Source of the DNA: Apus apus
Lineage: Eukaryota > Chordata > Aves > Apodiformes > Apodidae
Reading direction: 5' to 3'
DNA: 64,000 nucleotides
Assembly (NCBI RefSeq): GCF_020740795.1
Contig: NC_067304.1
Coordinates: 3,648,056 to 3,712,055, forward strand
The notes under the pieces were generated by a model that did no database searches, was not told the DNA's origin, and worked only from the letters and a program-made list of their open reading frames with translations. The position numbers and the translations under genes were made by a program. Positions 23,881 to 33,780 of this stretch are shown here, in pieces (positions within the stretch are counted from its first letter, which is position 1; each line of letters opens with the position of its first letter).

Positions 23881-25656
23881 GCATGAGACATTCCAAGCTA
23901 TAAATCACATTTTTAAATGTCAGTGGTTTCTGTTAACCAATGTGTTGAATGTGCATGGTGCACTCCAAAAAAACTATTCATTAGGGGGCTCACACTAACG
24001 AGGATGGGGACTTTTTTCTAGACAACCTTCCCACATCAACTCAACAGCCTGTTATTGTGGTTAAGTGTTTAGGAAAGGTGAAGTGTTTATACACTGAGCA
24101 ATTAACAATAGGCTGTGGAGACAAGAACATCTCTACAGGCTTCTTTCCCCAAAGGAGAACAAAAAAAACCATAATACAAAACCAACCCTTGATGAAATAT
24201 TCAAGACAAAACCCACAAAGGTTGTTAAACAAAGTGAGAAACTTGCAGTGTCTCTCATCTGCTGGAGAGGATTCCTGGGCAGAAAATAAAGGGGATTTTT
24301 GGGAGCACATCCTACCAACAGTCACTGGAGTTTCTCCATCTTCCTTTTCCCCCATTCAAGCTGAAAGCACGAACAGGCAAAGTTTTCAAACAACTTGTAT
24401 TTCTCTACTAATTTCTAACAAACGGTTTTAAAACAAAAACCTTAGTTTCGTTTTGACTCAGAGCTCAGGTCAACTTCAGAAACCCTTTCACACTTCCCCA
24501 AAAGCAAAAAAAAAATCCCCCTGAAAGAATTCACACACCCCTCACATGAGAGAAGACGAATTTCATTGTATTGCCAGTTGTTAACTATTCTAAATCTATC
24601 CACTAACATCTTCTGAGGAAGCACTAAATTTCACTTTATGAGTCCCTAAGAAATTTCAGTACAAAAATAGCTAAAGAAAGAATTTTAAAAAAAGGCCAAT
24701 ACAAATAGGTTCTTAAAAGATCAGTATTTATATAATCTTTGCCCCTTTGCCACTAACGTGCTTCTTGTCACTCGTTCTTAGGTGCAGAGATAAAACAGTA
24801 ACTGCTTAAAAAAAACCAACAATGAACAATTAAGTGCCTTTTAGCACTGAAGAAAACAACCTGCAACATCTGATGTGGACAGAGAGCTGGGAAGAAGCAA
24901 CCACCAAGCGAAGGGTTATGATTATTTACAAGAAATCCACTGCAGCAAGAAACTGCACCCTTCGCACCCAGAAGCAGCAGAGGGGACAGACCAGGGTAGA
25001 TGTGTCCCTTCTTTTTGTTTGTTTGGGTTTTTTTCTATGATTAACAGTACAACAAATGAAAGAGAGATGTTTTGTGAGTTTACCAACCCAAATACGAATC
25101 AGACCAAGTGCTGCTTCGTTTTACAAGCTGCAGCACATGAGGCTTATTCACAATTTCTCTCTTCTTACAGGCCTCCAGCGTGTCTTCTCAACCACAGGGC
25201 TTTGTACCCACTGCAATCCCAATCTCCACAGGAACTGGGGAGAGAGAGATTCTTTACCAACAATCTTTGGACACACAACAGCAAAATAAATGCCCAATTT
25301 TGACTCACTAGCTGTAACACTCTATAAACCATCCTGCGTGTGTCTATTGTTAAAGCCCTGCTCTTTAAGAAGCAAAATTCTTTGTAACAAACAGAACTTG
25401 CACAGGACCAAGAGCTATTTCACACCTCAAAAGCCACCAGCTTCAAAACACCCTTTTCACTTGAAGTCAGTTCACATTAATAGGAAGAATGATGGGGGGG
25501 GGGGGAAAGAAAGCAGCGTTTGCCATTTGCAGCCCTGTGTTTGAAAGCACGCCCAGCTCCCAGACATCAAATGCTGCTGGTGTTTGGCACATCATTTTCA
25601 AATATTTGCACCTAGAGCATTTTCAAAGCAATTAAAGACAACACCAAACGCTTTTC

Positions 25657-25659
<3 letters not shown>

Positions 25660-25698
<39 letters not shown>
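25660..25698. repeat. 39-nt poly(C)/poly(G) homopolymer
   Basis: An uninterrupted C run on the plus strand, hence a G run in the sense strand of USP49 intron 1. The length as given may contain assembly or polymerase error. Confidence 0.9.
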
Positions 25699-26591
25699 TT
25701 TTCTTTTTTTAAGCCATACCAACTCGTTTGATGACTGTACAGCAGCAACCCTCAAGCGTAGCTGCCAAAGGCAGCGCAGCAGAAGGGAGCAGACACTGCA
25801 GCTCCCACCACTTTCTGTTGGACACTCGTTTTCATCCCAGGACAAGTTTAATCCACAGCGTTCCCCACACACGGAGTTTTTACAGTCACGATTCCACCCG
25901 TTTACCCCCTCTCACGCTCCGTGCTCCTGCAGTTTTCCTGCACATCCCAGCCGTGCCTTTCCTTCCCTCCAGCTCACGTCTCCACCAACATCCCCCTTTC
26001 CTCCCCCTCCCTGACACTTCGTTTTTGCTCCCAGTCCCACCTCCCTATCATCCCTTCTCATCTGGGCCCTATTTTTTGCCTCGCCTTGGCACGACAAAAG
26101 GCTGACACACCACTTCAGGAGAAGCTCCCGCCAAAGTCCAGGAGAGTTTTCCCTGGAACCAGCAGCACCGTCGCATCCCACCACACGCTCCTCAAGCACC
26201 TTCCCTGAACCAGGAGGACAGAAAATGACCACATTTTGACACATTTTGCACAAGACAGAAGCGACTTCAACAACTCACAGCAGCGTTCCCTGATTAAAAA
26301 CTACAAGAGCAGCGCTGAAGAATAAAGACACTTTTTTTCCCGCCCTTACATATTTTAAAATAACCGGGTGCTCTCATCCTGCCTGTCAACATTCCCCCTC
26401 CGGCTGTACCTGGGGGATCAGGAGCTGTTCTGACACACGCATCGTGCTGTTTCTCCCTCCCTACAAGTGCCCGTAACACGACGAGCAGGCGGCTTTTCCC
26501 TAAAATGAGCAGCTTTTCTAAAACTGACTCCGCTTTGTGGGGGCGCAATCAGCAGTTGTTTCTTTTACGGGTTTTTTTGAGCACCCGCGGA

Positions 26592-26650
26592 GGGGGGGGG
26601 GACACACACAAAGGCTGCTGAGACACCCCAAACCACCCCCCCCCCCCCCC
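26592..26650. repeat. G10 and C15 runs facing each other
   Basis: A run of 10 G at 26592-26601 and 15 C at 26636-26650 could pair as a G:C hairpin with about 34 nt of loop. They lie at the start of the G/C-run-rich zone around the USP49 promoter. Confidence 0.7.
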
Positions 26651-26899
26651 GAATGACATTTAAAAGATGATTTCAAAGCATGATTCTGCTGCCCGAAGTG
26701 ACCCCTCACCACCCAGAGACCTCAACCCAAGATGCCCCCACCTCAATTTCTGCTCTTTACCTTTCTGGAGGGGACACAAACCCCACAGTTTTTGGGGCTG
26801 TTTTGTTGGTTGTTGTTGTGTTTTGTTTTGTTTTTTTTTGGGGGGGTGTTTTCTTCTTTTTCCCCTCCTTTTAAAAAATACGAATCGTCACTGATTCTC

Positions 26900-27830
26900 C
26901 CCAGCACATCACGGGGGGGGTGTTACCAAGGGGGGTTTTCAGGCGCTCCCCCAACACAAGCAGCAAAGCCACGACCCGCCCCCCCCCCGGCGCTGTTCCC
27001 GCCCGGCCGGCAGGGGGCGGCAGAGCCCCCGGGGAGGGCCCCGCGGGAGGGGGTGGGGGGGGATTCGGGGAGTGGGGGGTGGGGGGGCGGGGTTGGGGAG
27101 GGGGGGTTTGTCGCACTCCCCTCGCCTCGACAAAGGGAAAGAAGTTGCGGAGCCGGCGCGGGGCTCCCGCCCGCAGACAAAGGCGGTGCGAGGGGGTCGC
27201 AGTCCGTTTCAAAACACACACACACCCCCCCCCCCATCCCAAAACGCGCTGAGGGGTGAGGGGAGGGGGTGTCTGCGGGGAGGGGGACACACCAAGGACC
27301 CCTCAGCACCCCCCCCCCCCCTCACAGCGGGGTGCCCCCCCCCCCACCTCAGCCTCCCTCCCTTGCTCCCCCTCAGGGGGGGTCGCGTCGTTCCCCCCCC
27401 CCCCCCCGGCCCCTTTATTTACCGCCATCATCAGCACGCGCGAGCTGTCACCCAGCGCGAGACACCCCAAACGCCGCCGGCCACGCCCTCTCCCCGCCCA
27501 TTGGCCGCCCGCCGAGCCCCGCCCCGCCACGCCATTGGCTGCAGGGCACGTCACTCAACGCCCCGGCCCGCCCCCCCCCCCGCATGCCGCGCCGCTGCTC
27601 TACGCCAATTCCGTAGAGCCCAGCTGCGGTGCAGAGCGCTCCGGCGGGACTTACGCCCTTTGCGCGGCCGCCAGGGGGAGCTCTTCAATGGGCTGAACGG
27701 GGGAGCCGCGCTGAGGGGGGCGGGGCCTGCCCGGGCCCCGCCCCGCCCGGTGACGTAGCGGGCTTTGTGAATGCCGGGCTGAAGCCGGGCTGAGCCGCGG
27801 GAGGGTGAGTGAGGATGTTTCGGAGACAAA
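26900..27830 (-). promoter_or_regulatory. USP49: USP49 CpG-island promoter
   Basis: Dense CpG and G/C runs. Two inverted CCAAT boxes (CCATTGG at 27498-27504 and 27532-27538) lie about 75-115 bp upstream, in the minus sense, of a good donor at 27423|27422. That is the usual NF-Y spacing for a leftward start site near 27430-27470. No TATA box is seen. The plus strand at 27040-27115 carries many G runs with quadruplex potential. Confidence 0.7.
27423..27470 (-). other. USP49: Probable USP49 noncoding exon 1 (3' end defined by donor)
   Basis: On the minus strand GATGATGGCG|GTAAATAAAG gives a 5' splice site with last exon base 27423. Its position just inside the CCAAT boxes supports a first exon. 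The 5' boundary is a guess, and no transcript evidence is available. Confidence 0.45.
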
Positions 27831-27930
27831 GAGACTCGGAAAGGGGCAGCGCGGGAGGTGGCGCCATCCCGCCGGGCCCCTGAGGTGGCTGCGTGGGGTG
27901 GGAGACACCACACAGGGCCCCTGAGGTGAC

Positions 27931-27957
27931 GGGGGGGGGGGGGGGTGTGTGTGTGTG
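27931..27957. repeat. Poly(G)15 followed by (TG)n microsatellite
   Basis: Fifteen G at 27931-27945 run straight into about six TG units. Low-complexity sequence at the edge of the USP49 CpG island. Confidence 0.9.
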
Positions 27958-27960
27958 AGG

Positions 27961-28070
27961 TGACAGGGAGGAGGGGCCCCGAGGTGATAAGGGAGACCCC
28001 CCAGGGGCTGTGAGGTGACAGGGAGGAGGGGCCCCGAGGTGACAAGGGAGACCCCCCAGGGGCTGTGAGG
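27961..28070. repeat. 55-bp tandem duplication
   Basis: Two 55-bp copies (27961-28015 and 28016-28070) differ at one position (GATAAGG versus GACAAGG). Partial, degenerate copies of the GAGGTGACAGGG core continue to about 28150 and back to about 27880, so this is a short decayed minisatellite. Confidence 0.9.
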
Positions 28071-28150
28071 TGACAGGGCCCGTGAGGTGAGGTGAGAAGG
28101 GCCCCCCCGAGGGCCTCTGAGCTGCCAGGACCCCTGGGGTGATGGAGGAG

Positions 28151-31100
28151 GGCAGCGCCCAGGAGCCCTGAGGTGGCAAGAGGCGGGTGCTCCACCGGGC
28201 CAGACGGAATCGGTGGCACCCCGAGCCCCCCAGGCCGCAGTGGACCTTGCCAGAGGTCGCTGGAAGGCCCCCAGGTCACACGCTCGTCACCACAGTGCAG
28301 GAGCCATGAGGGGGTGGTGAGGGTTTTGTCAGAGACAAAGGGACACCAGCACTGGGGCCAGGGGGGAAGTCTGTCCACAGCAAGGGGCAGCCACACTTGG
28401 GAGCCACCTCCACCCACTGGGACAACTCACTTCTTTTTGCCGCCTGCAGGAGGTCCCGTCCAGTCCTGCTCCCTGGGCAGCAGAGCCAGGGCAAAGCTGC
28501 AAGCAAGCAGTCATGGTCCACAGAGCACTGATGACACCAAGCACAGGTCAGTGGTGTCACACACAGGGTTCCTTCGCAGAGGAAGTGCAAAGTGTTCCCC
28601 ACATCCAGTCCCAGTAAGTTCTGAGGCAAAGCACTGCAATTTACTGCGACAGGTGGGAGCCTCCTTTCTTCTGCCATGGCAAAAGGACACTCCACAGCCT
28701 TGTGGTCTCCTTTGTGAGCTCCTTCACCAGACAAATTCCATTTCCTGTGAGCTTTGTCATTCTTCCTCTACACCTTCCCTTTCTGACCAGTGCCTGGTCT
28801 CTTTTCAACCCATACCTGCACAGAAATCCAGTCACACTCAACTCTTCCACAGCTCCCCACTGTGATTAAAACTGGAGATTTAACGAGGCCCTTACATCCT
28901 CACTCTCTTTGTAAAGCTTAGCAGGGTGCAGCTGCTATGTCAGTCTTTCCTCATAAAAAATGTCACAGCAGAAAATGGAACAAAAGCCCACAGGACCTCC
29001 AGGGTGGCAGTGAGACTTGGACTGTGTCTCTGCCACCAAAGTGTTGGTGATCCTGGTAACATCATCCAGCCTCTGCTTAGAGCTAGGAGGGGAAAAGCTA
29101 AAACAAAGCAAGGTGAGACCCATGTCCCCAAGATCCCTAGAGCCTGAAGAAGGCTTCAGGGGGACTTCACAGGACCTTACAATATGTGAAGGGGACCTAC
29201 AGGAAAGCTGGGGAGGGACTTTGGACAAGGGCTTGTAGTGAGACGACAAGGGGGAATGGATCAAAACTGGAAGAGCAGAGATTTAGGTTGGACATTAGGG
29301 ATAAATTCTTTGCTGTGAGGGTGGTAAGACCCTGGCCCAGGTTGCCCAGGGAAGCTGTGGCTGCCCCATCCCTGGCAGTGTTGAAGGGAAGGTTGGATGG
29401 GGCTTGGAGCAGCCTGGGCTGGTGGGAGGTGTCCCTGCCCATGCAGGGGGTTGGAACTGGATGATCTTAAAGGTCCCTTCCAACCCAAACCATTCCATGA
29501 TTCTATGATCCCCAGTCCCCTCTAGCTCAGGCTTCAACCAGTTCAACTTCAGGCGTCATCTTGAAGCTCAGTTGCTTCATGAAAGCAGCAAAGCTACCAG
29601 TGGTTTTGTGAGGTGCTGATGCAGCACTGAGGACCCCCAGTACTACAGGAATAAGACTTGGAGGCCTCTCCCTCTAGATCTTGCATTCTCTGGGAAAACA
29701 CTGGGGAGCAACTGGAAAACAACCTTCCAGACCATGCCTTGACAGGCAAAATTAGGGTGTTTTCAAATGACACTGGCTCAATCCATTAATGTAACACAAC
29801 TGAATGCTCCTGAAGACTTGTTAAGATGCAGCTGTTAAGTTGTTAAGAGCACATCCCAAGCCACCTTAACCTGCCCTATCAGGCTGGGAGGGGTGGAATG
29901 AGGATTGCTGCAGCTAACAAGATTGAAAACTAATCATTTTGTCCATCAGGGAAGCCAAAAAAAGAGCAAAAGCAGCTCCTCACGTGGGGCAGCTGATCCC
30001 ACAAGCACATTGACAGCAACAGACATTTTTTTTTTGCTAAGAAACAAAGGGCTAAATCCTGCCCATCCTCACACATGTGGAAACCTCCTGACGTCAATGG
30101 CTGTCATGGTGTAATTGAAGGCAGAATGTAGCTCAGGGGGGGCCCCTGTTTTATTACTCCAGGAACAGCACAATGTATTAATGAGAGCACAGAAGTCCCC
30201 AGAGATTGCAACACACGTTCTATGTTTTTAAAGACATGTGAGCAGAGTTTTGACATCTCTGGTTACAGAAAGCATCTTCCGGGAATTAATAAAGCATTAG
30301 TGACATTCAGCATGATTAATCTGCTCATTAAAAGGTGGGGTTTTGATTTTAAAAGGGAAATTCAACAGAAATAACTGTCCCCACAAAGACCAGAGTTTGT
30401 TTTCCTAAGTTTTCTGAACGATGTGGCACAACAGCAGGTCAGATTCTCAGTGAATTTTTATCACTGACAATTAATAGTCCCAGTGAAGTCAGTGCATGGG
30501 TTGTGAACTTCAGCAAAGAGTTGCAAAATTCAGCATGTTCAGCATGTTGGAATTTTTAAGACACTTGTGGTACACTCTGCCATTTATTATGGCTCATTAA
30601 GCACATCTTTCTGGGCCCAGTGCTGATTAAATGTATTAAATGCCCCCATTAAAAGCTCTGGGCACTCTAACAGTTAATTAGCTTTACAGGTATAAATGAT
30701 CACCACAAAGAAGTCATACCTAAATAACTATCAAATAAAGTAATAAAACTGCTTCTTCACCCCCTGCTGCTTCAGAAGGAAAAAAAATTATTTAGGAAAA
30801 AAATCTATTTCTGTTTTTCTTGCTCTTCAGATTCTTCAAGACAAGAACCTGGGCAAGGAACCAGCAATATTTCCTGTGTATTTCCAGAATATTTCCTGGA
30901 ACCCTGCTGATCACAACCTGACCAGGAACCATGAAGGAAGCTCAGCTCCAAGGTTGGTGGCTGGATGAGAGTGGTTTTGAATATTCCAAGAGTGGAGCAG
31001 GGAGGAGAATAAAAAAATGACAGTTGAAAGCTAGGCAAATACTGAGAAAGTAAAACCAAGGGGACTCAGAAGGGGTTTCCTGCTGTAAAAATAAATCACC

Positions 31101-31616
31101 ACTAAAAATAATATTCAAGTGATTTCGTCTTAGAATAAATTTTTGGCTCTTATTCCCCAAATCCTTCCTTACTTCATCCAATCCCCTGAAGCCACCAGAA
31201 TTTCTCAAATGAGAAATGGAGAGGATATTTACTACCTACCTTTCCAACAAGGTGAAGCAGCTGGTGTTGTCTTTTAATGGGTGAGAGGGCTGTGCCAGGC
31301 TTCTTGCTTTATTTACCAAGAGGGTTCCTTAGCATCATCTGAGAGGCAGGAGATTTGAATACTCCCATCAGAGATAAGAGATGAAGGCAAACTAAGGACC
31401 TACCCATAATGGGAATGCCGGAATTCCTGAGGTTTTGCCACAGGGAAATCAGTTTGCTTCAGGGGTATAAAGCTCCTGAACCAAATCAAAAGAGAAAAAC
31501 CTGCTGAAGGTTTGTCTTGATGCAAGAGAAATTGTCAGAAGCTGTAAATGAACAATCCAGAGCAGCCCAGCACTCGCTGTGGAGAAAGACTCAGTTCTCC
31601 TCACAAAACACAGCCT
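28151..31616. other. Intergenic region between USP49 promoter and MED20 3' end
   Basis: 3.5 kb. GC-rich near 28.2-28.5 kb, then AT-rich. Apart from one plus-strand CR1 (29140-29507) I recognise no gene, RNA or repeat. Long open frames on the minus strand around 27.55-28.4 kb follow from GC content and the tandem repeat. Confidence 0.7.
29140..29507 (+). mobile_element. CR1 LINE 3' fragment, plus strand
   Basis: Plus-strand CR1 running from ACCTACAGGAAAGCTGGGGA-type text to CCTTCCAACCCAAACC and two terminal octamers (ATTCCATG 29492-29499, ATTCTATG 29500-29507). 5' truncated, so the left boundary is approximate. Confidence 0.92.
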
Positions 31617-31622
31617 TTTATT
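31617..31622 (-). terminator. MED20: MED20 polyadenylation signal AATAAA
   Basis: TTTATT on the plus strand is AATAAA in MED20 sense, the first such hexamer after the stop codon. It implies a 3'UTR of about 420 nt with cleavage near 31600. Confidence 0.7.
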
Positions 31623-32022
31623 TTGATGAAAAATGACTTTCACCTGGGTATCTTTAAAAAAAAAAAGAATCAAAAACATTAAAAAAATAATCTCTCATGT
31701 CTGCAGACAAGGAAGCTCTGCCCTTGCCTGCATTTGGGTGGAATTTCTCCTCTTCCCTCCTGCCAATGAACAGCAATTCCCTGCAGGAAGCACTGTGGGA
31801 GGAACCTTCAGAGCCACCAACCCGATCCCGGACACAGGGAAGGGGACACATGAAACAGGCCCAGCATTTCAAAACCTTGGCTTTCAAAAAGGGAAAACAA
31901 TAAAAACAAAAACATAAACACACCAAAACAACCTTGGGCTGCCTCCACAGTGCTGCTTTTTGAGGGAATCCTGATCCACACGGGCAGAGGAGAGGATGCA
32001 GTGGCTCTGAACCAGGCTCCTC

Positions 32023-32238
32023 TCACCTGATCCCTGCCACGGGCACCGGCTGCTGCTTGCGGATCTTGTTGAAGAGCTCCATGTACTGCACCACGGTGTC
32101 TGAGGGGCTGTAGATGCTGTCGTGCTTGGTGCCAAAGACAGATGGGATGCCAGGGGTGTGGTTCCCCATGAAGCTCTGCATGAATTCCATCAGCAGGTTC
32201 CAGCAGTCGTTGGCGATCACGCAGGGGCAGTACTCCAC
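32023..32238 (-). CDS. MED20: MED20 coding exon 4
   Basis: 216 nt including TGA at 32025-32023. It begins [12 protein letters not shown] after TGTTGCAG and encodes the C-terminal half with MEFMQSFMG and [12 protein letters not shown]. Confidence 0.96.
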   Translation of the reverse strand: MEYCPCVIANDCWNLLMEFMQSFMGNHTPGIPSVFGTKHDSIYSPSDTVVQYMELFNKIRKQQPVPVAGIR

Positions 32239-33433
32239 CTGCAACAGGAACACAGCCCTGAAGCTCATGGCAGGGGCTACTGACACCTCATGGAGCCGTG
32301 GAACGACTCTCCTCTCCTTCAGAGACCATTCTTACCTCCACAGAGATCCCACGGGCACTGGGCCCCATTGTAACCGTGCCCACCTTCACCAAGAAGTCAC
32401 AGTACTGGTAGCGGGTGCCCCGGCTCTCGATCTTGTTGGCCTTGGCATTCTGGAAGAAGCCTTTCAGCTTCACCATCAGGATGTCAAAGTTGGCATCTGC
32501 GACGAGGCAGGGACCGTTCTCAAAGAGAGCAAAGCAGCTGAGGGGATACTCAGAGTTGTGCATCACGTACATCAGCTTGCCTGGCTGCCCTGCAGGAAGA
32601 ACAGGGATATTTGGGCTGTAAAACCAACACTCCTGCACTTGTCAGGGCTTTAAAGCATCTGTTTTTTTCCCCTTTTGTCTTCCTTGTTGCTTTAATTCCA
32701 GGGTCCTTGTACTGTTCATATAACATGGGATGGTTTGGGTTGGAGGGGACCTTAAAGATCATCCAGTTCCAACCCCCTGCATGGGCAGGGACACCTCCCA
32801 CCAGCCCAGGCTGCTCCAAGCCCCATCCAACCTGCCCTTCAACACTGCCAGGGATGGGGCAGCCACAGCTTCCCTGGGCAACCTGGGCCAGGCTCTCACC
32901 ACCCTCATAGTGAAGAATTTCCTCCTAATGTCCAACCTAAATCTCCCCTCTTCCAGTTTTAATACATTCCCCTTGTTCTCTCCCTCCCTGCCCTTGTCCC
33001 AAGCCCCTCCCCAGCTTTCCTGGAGCCCCTTCAGGCACTGGAAGGTGCTCTAAGGTCTCCCTAGAGCCTTCTCTTCTCCAGGCTGAACACCCCAACTCTC
33101 CCAGCCCTCCGGACGGCTCCGGGGCCGGCTGGAAGAACCTCCCCGCTGACCTTGGCTGCCGATGGTGGAGGCGGCGGTGTGGTAGGTCTCGCAATCCACG
33201 CAGAAAGTCCCTTGCTTCTCAGCCCCCAGCACCTCCAACTTCCTCGTCAGCATCTCCACCGTCTGCTGGACGCTCTTCCCCTCCGCCACCGGCACCTGCG
33301 AGACGCTGCAACCGGGGGCGGGGGGGGTGAGGGACAGAGACCCGCGGGGGAAGGTGGAGCAGGGACCCGCCAGCCGCTTCCCCAGGGATAACCCCCCCCA
33401 CGTTCCCCACCGCCCGCACCAGGTCACCCCCAT
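32023..33433 (-). CDS. MED20: MED20 Mediator complex subunit 20 (complete CDS, 4 exons)
   Basis: Head-module subunit of Mediator, which links transcription factors to RNA polymerase II in the nucleus; it pairs with MED18 in the known complex. Exons are 33433-33420, 33305-33151, 32589-32336 and 32238-32023. All junctions are GT/AG and the joined frame encodes exactly 212 aa, the human length. It starts [20 protein letters not shown] and ends [11 protein letters not shown]. Identity to the human protein is very high, including [34 protein letters not shown] and [20 protein letters not shown]. Exon 1 supplies only four and two-thirds codons. It is head-to-head with BYSL over 79 bp, and a CR1 copy fills most of intron 2. 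Confidence 0.98.
32336..32589 (-). CDS. MED20: MED20 coding exon 3
   Basis: 254 nt, ending in phase 0 at SVE (residue 141). Acceptor TCCTGCAG, donor GTGGAG|GTAAGA. It carries the central beta-rich core of the protein. Confidence 0.96.
32723..33112 (-). mobile_element. CR1 LINE fragment in MED20 intron 2
   Basis: Minus-strand CR1 (3' end on the left, GGTTTGGGTTGGAGGGGACC) extending to CTGAACACCCCAACTCTCCC. The right end lies only about 40 bp from the MED20 exon 2 donor. Same subfamily and same internal text as the copy at 5512. Confidence 0.92.
33151..33305 (-). CDS. MED20: MED20 coding exon 2
   Basis: 155 nt from the third base of Cys5 to the first base of Gly57. Acceptor GGTTGCAG, donor AGCCAAG|GTCAGC. 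The intron before it is only 114 bp. Confidence 0.96.
33420..33433 (-). CDS. MED20: MED20 coding exon 1 (14 nt)
   Basis: Encodes MGVT and two bases of Cys5. Donor GACCTG|GTGCGG. It is easy to miss because of its size. Reading on without splicing gives a wrong MGVTW protein that ends within intronic sequence. Confidence 0.95.
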
Positions 33434-33512
33434 CGCGGCTCCGGCGCCGTCGGAAGAGGCGGGACGGCGGAAGGGGCGGGGGGAGGCGGCGGCTCCCCCG
33501 GCACACGCGGCC
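33434..33512. promoter_or_regulatory. MED20/BYSL bidirectional promoter, 79 bp between start codons
   Basis: GC-rich and TATA-less. Two ETS-type CGGAAG cores (33451-33456, 33468-33473) and an Sp1-type GGGGCGGGG box (33473-33481) occupy the gap. Both 5'UTRs must be very short, or the transcripts overlap in antisense within the exon 1 regions. The human pair has the same head-to-head orientation. Confidence 0.8.
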
Positions 33513-33780
33513 ATGCCCAAGGTCCGCCCGGCGCGGGGCCCCGGCCCCTCGGTACCGCTGGCCGAGCAGATCCTGCGGGATGGGGCTCCCAGAGCCAGGG
33601 CGCGGGGGAAGCGGCGCGGAGCCCCGGCCGAGGAGGAGGAGGAGGAGGGTGGCGGACGGGAGGGCTACGTGGACGCGCGGCTCTCCCGGCGCATCCTGGA
33701 GCAGGCGCGGCGGCAGCAGGAGGAGCTGGAGGCCGAGCACGGCCCCGCCGCTCCCCCCAGGCAGCGCAGCACGGCCTTGG
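33513..33780 (+). CDS. BYSL: BYSL coding exon 1
   Basis: 268 nt, residues 1-89 plus one base of Gly90. GC-rich, encoding the basic and acidic N-terminal tail. Donor CCTTGG|GTGAGC. Confidence 0.96.

Larger units (their letters stand above)
9439..27422 (-). other. USP49: USP49 intron 1 (5'UTR intron), about 18 kb
   Basis: This runs from the probable noncoding first exon (donor at 27422/27421) to the acceptor before the ATG exon (about 9439). It is mostly AT-rich unique DNA with three CR1 copies (16974, 20608, 23364), a CpG-rich islet near 10.2-10.5 kb, a 39-C homopolymer (25660-25698) and G/C-run sequence from 26.5 kb on. No protein-coding gene is recognisable. The 5' boundary rests on splice consensus plus CCAAT position and has no transcript support here. 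Confidence 0.6.

Noticed and set aside
27551-28417. 288-aa minus-strand open frame
   Set aside because: Pro/Ser/Gly-rich translation of the CpG island and the GAGGTGAC tandem repeat. No family recognised and no splice context.
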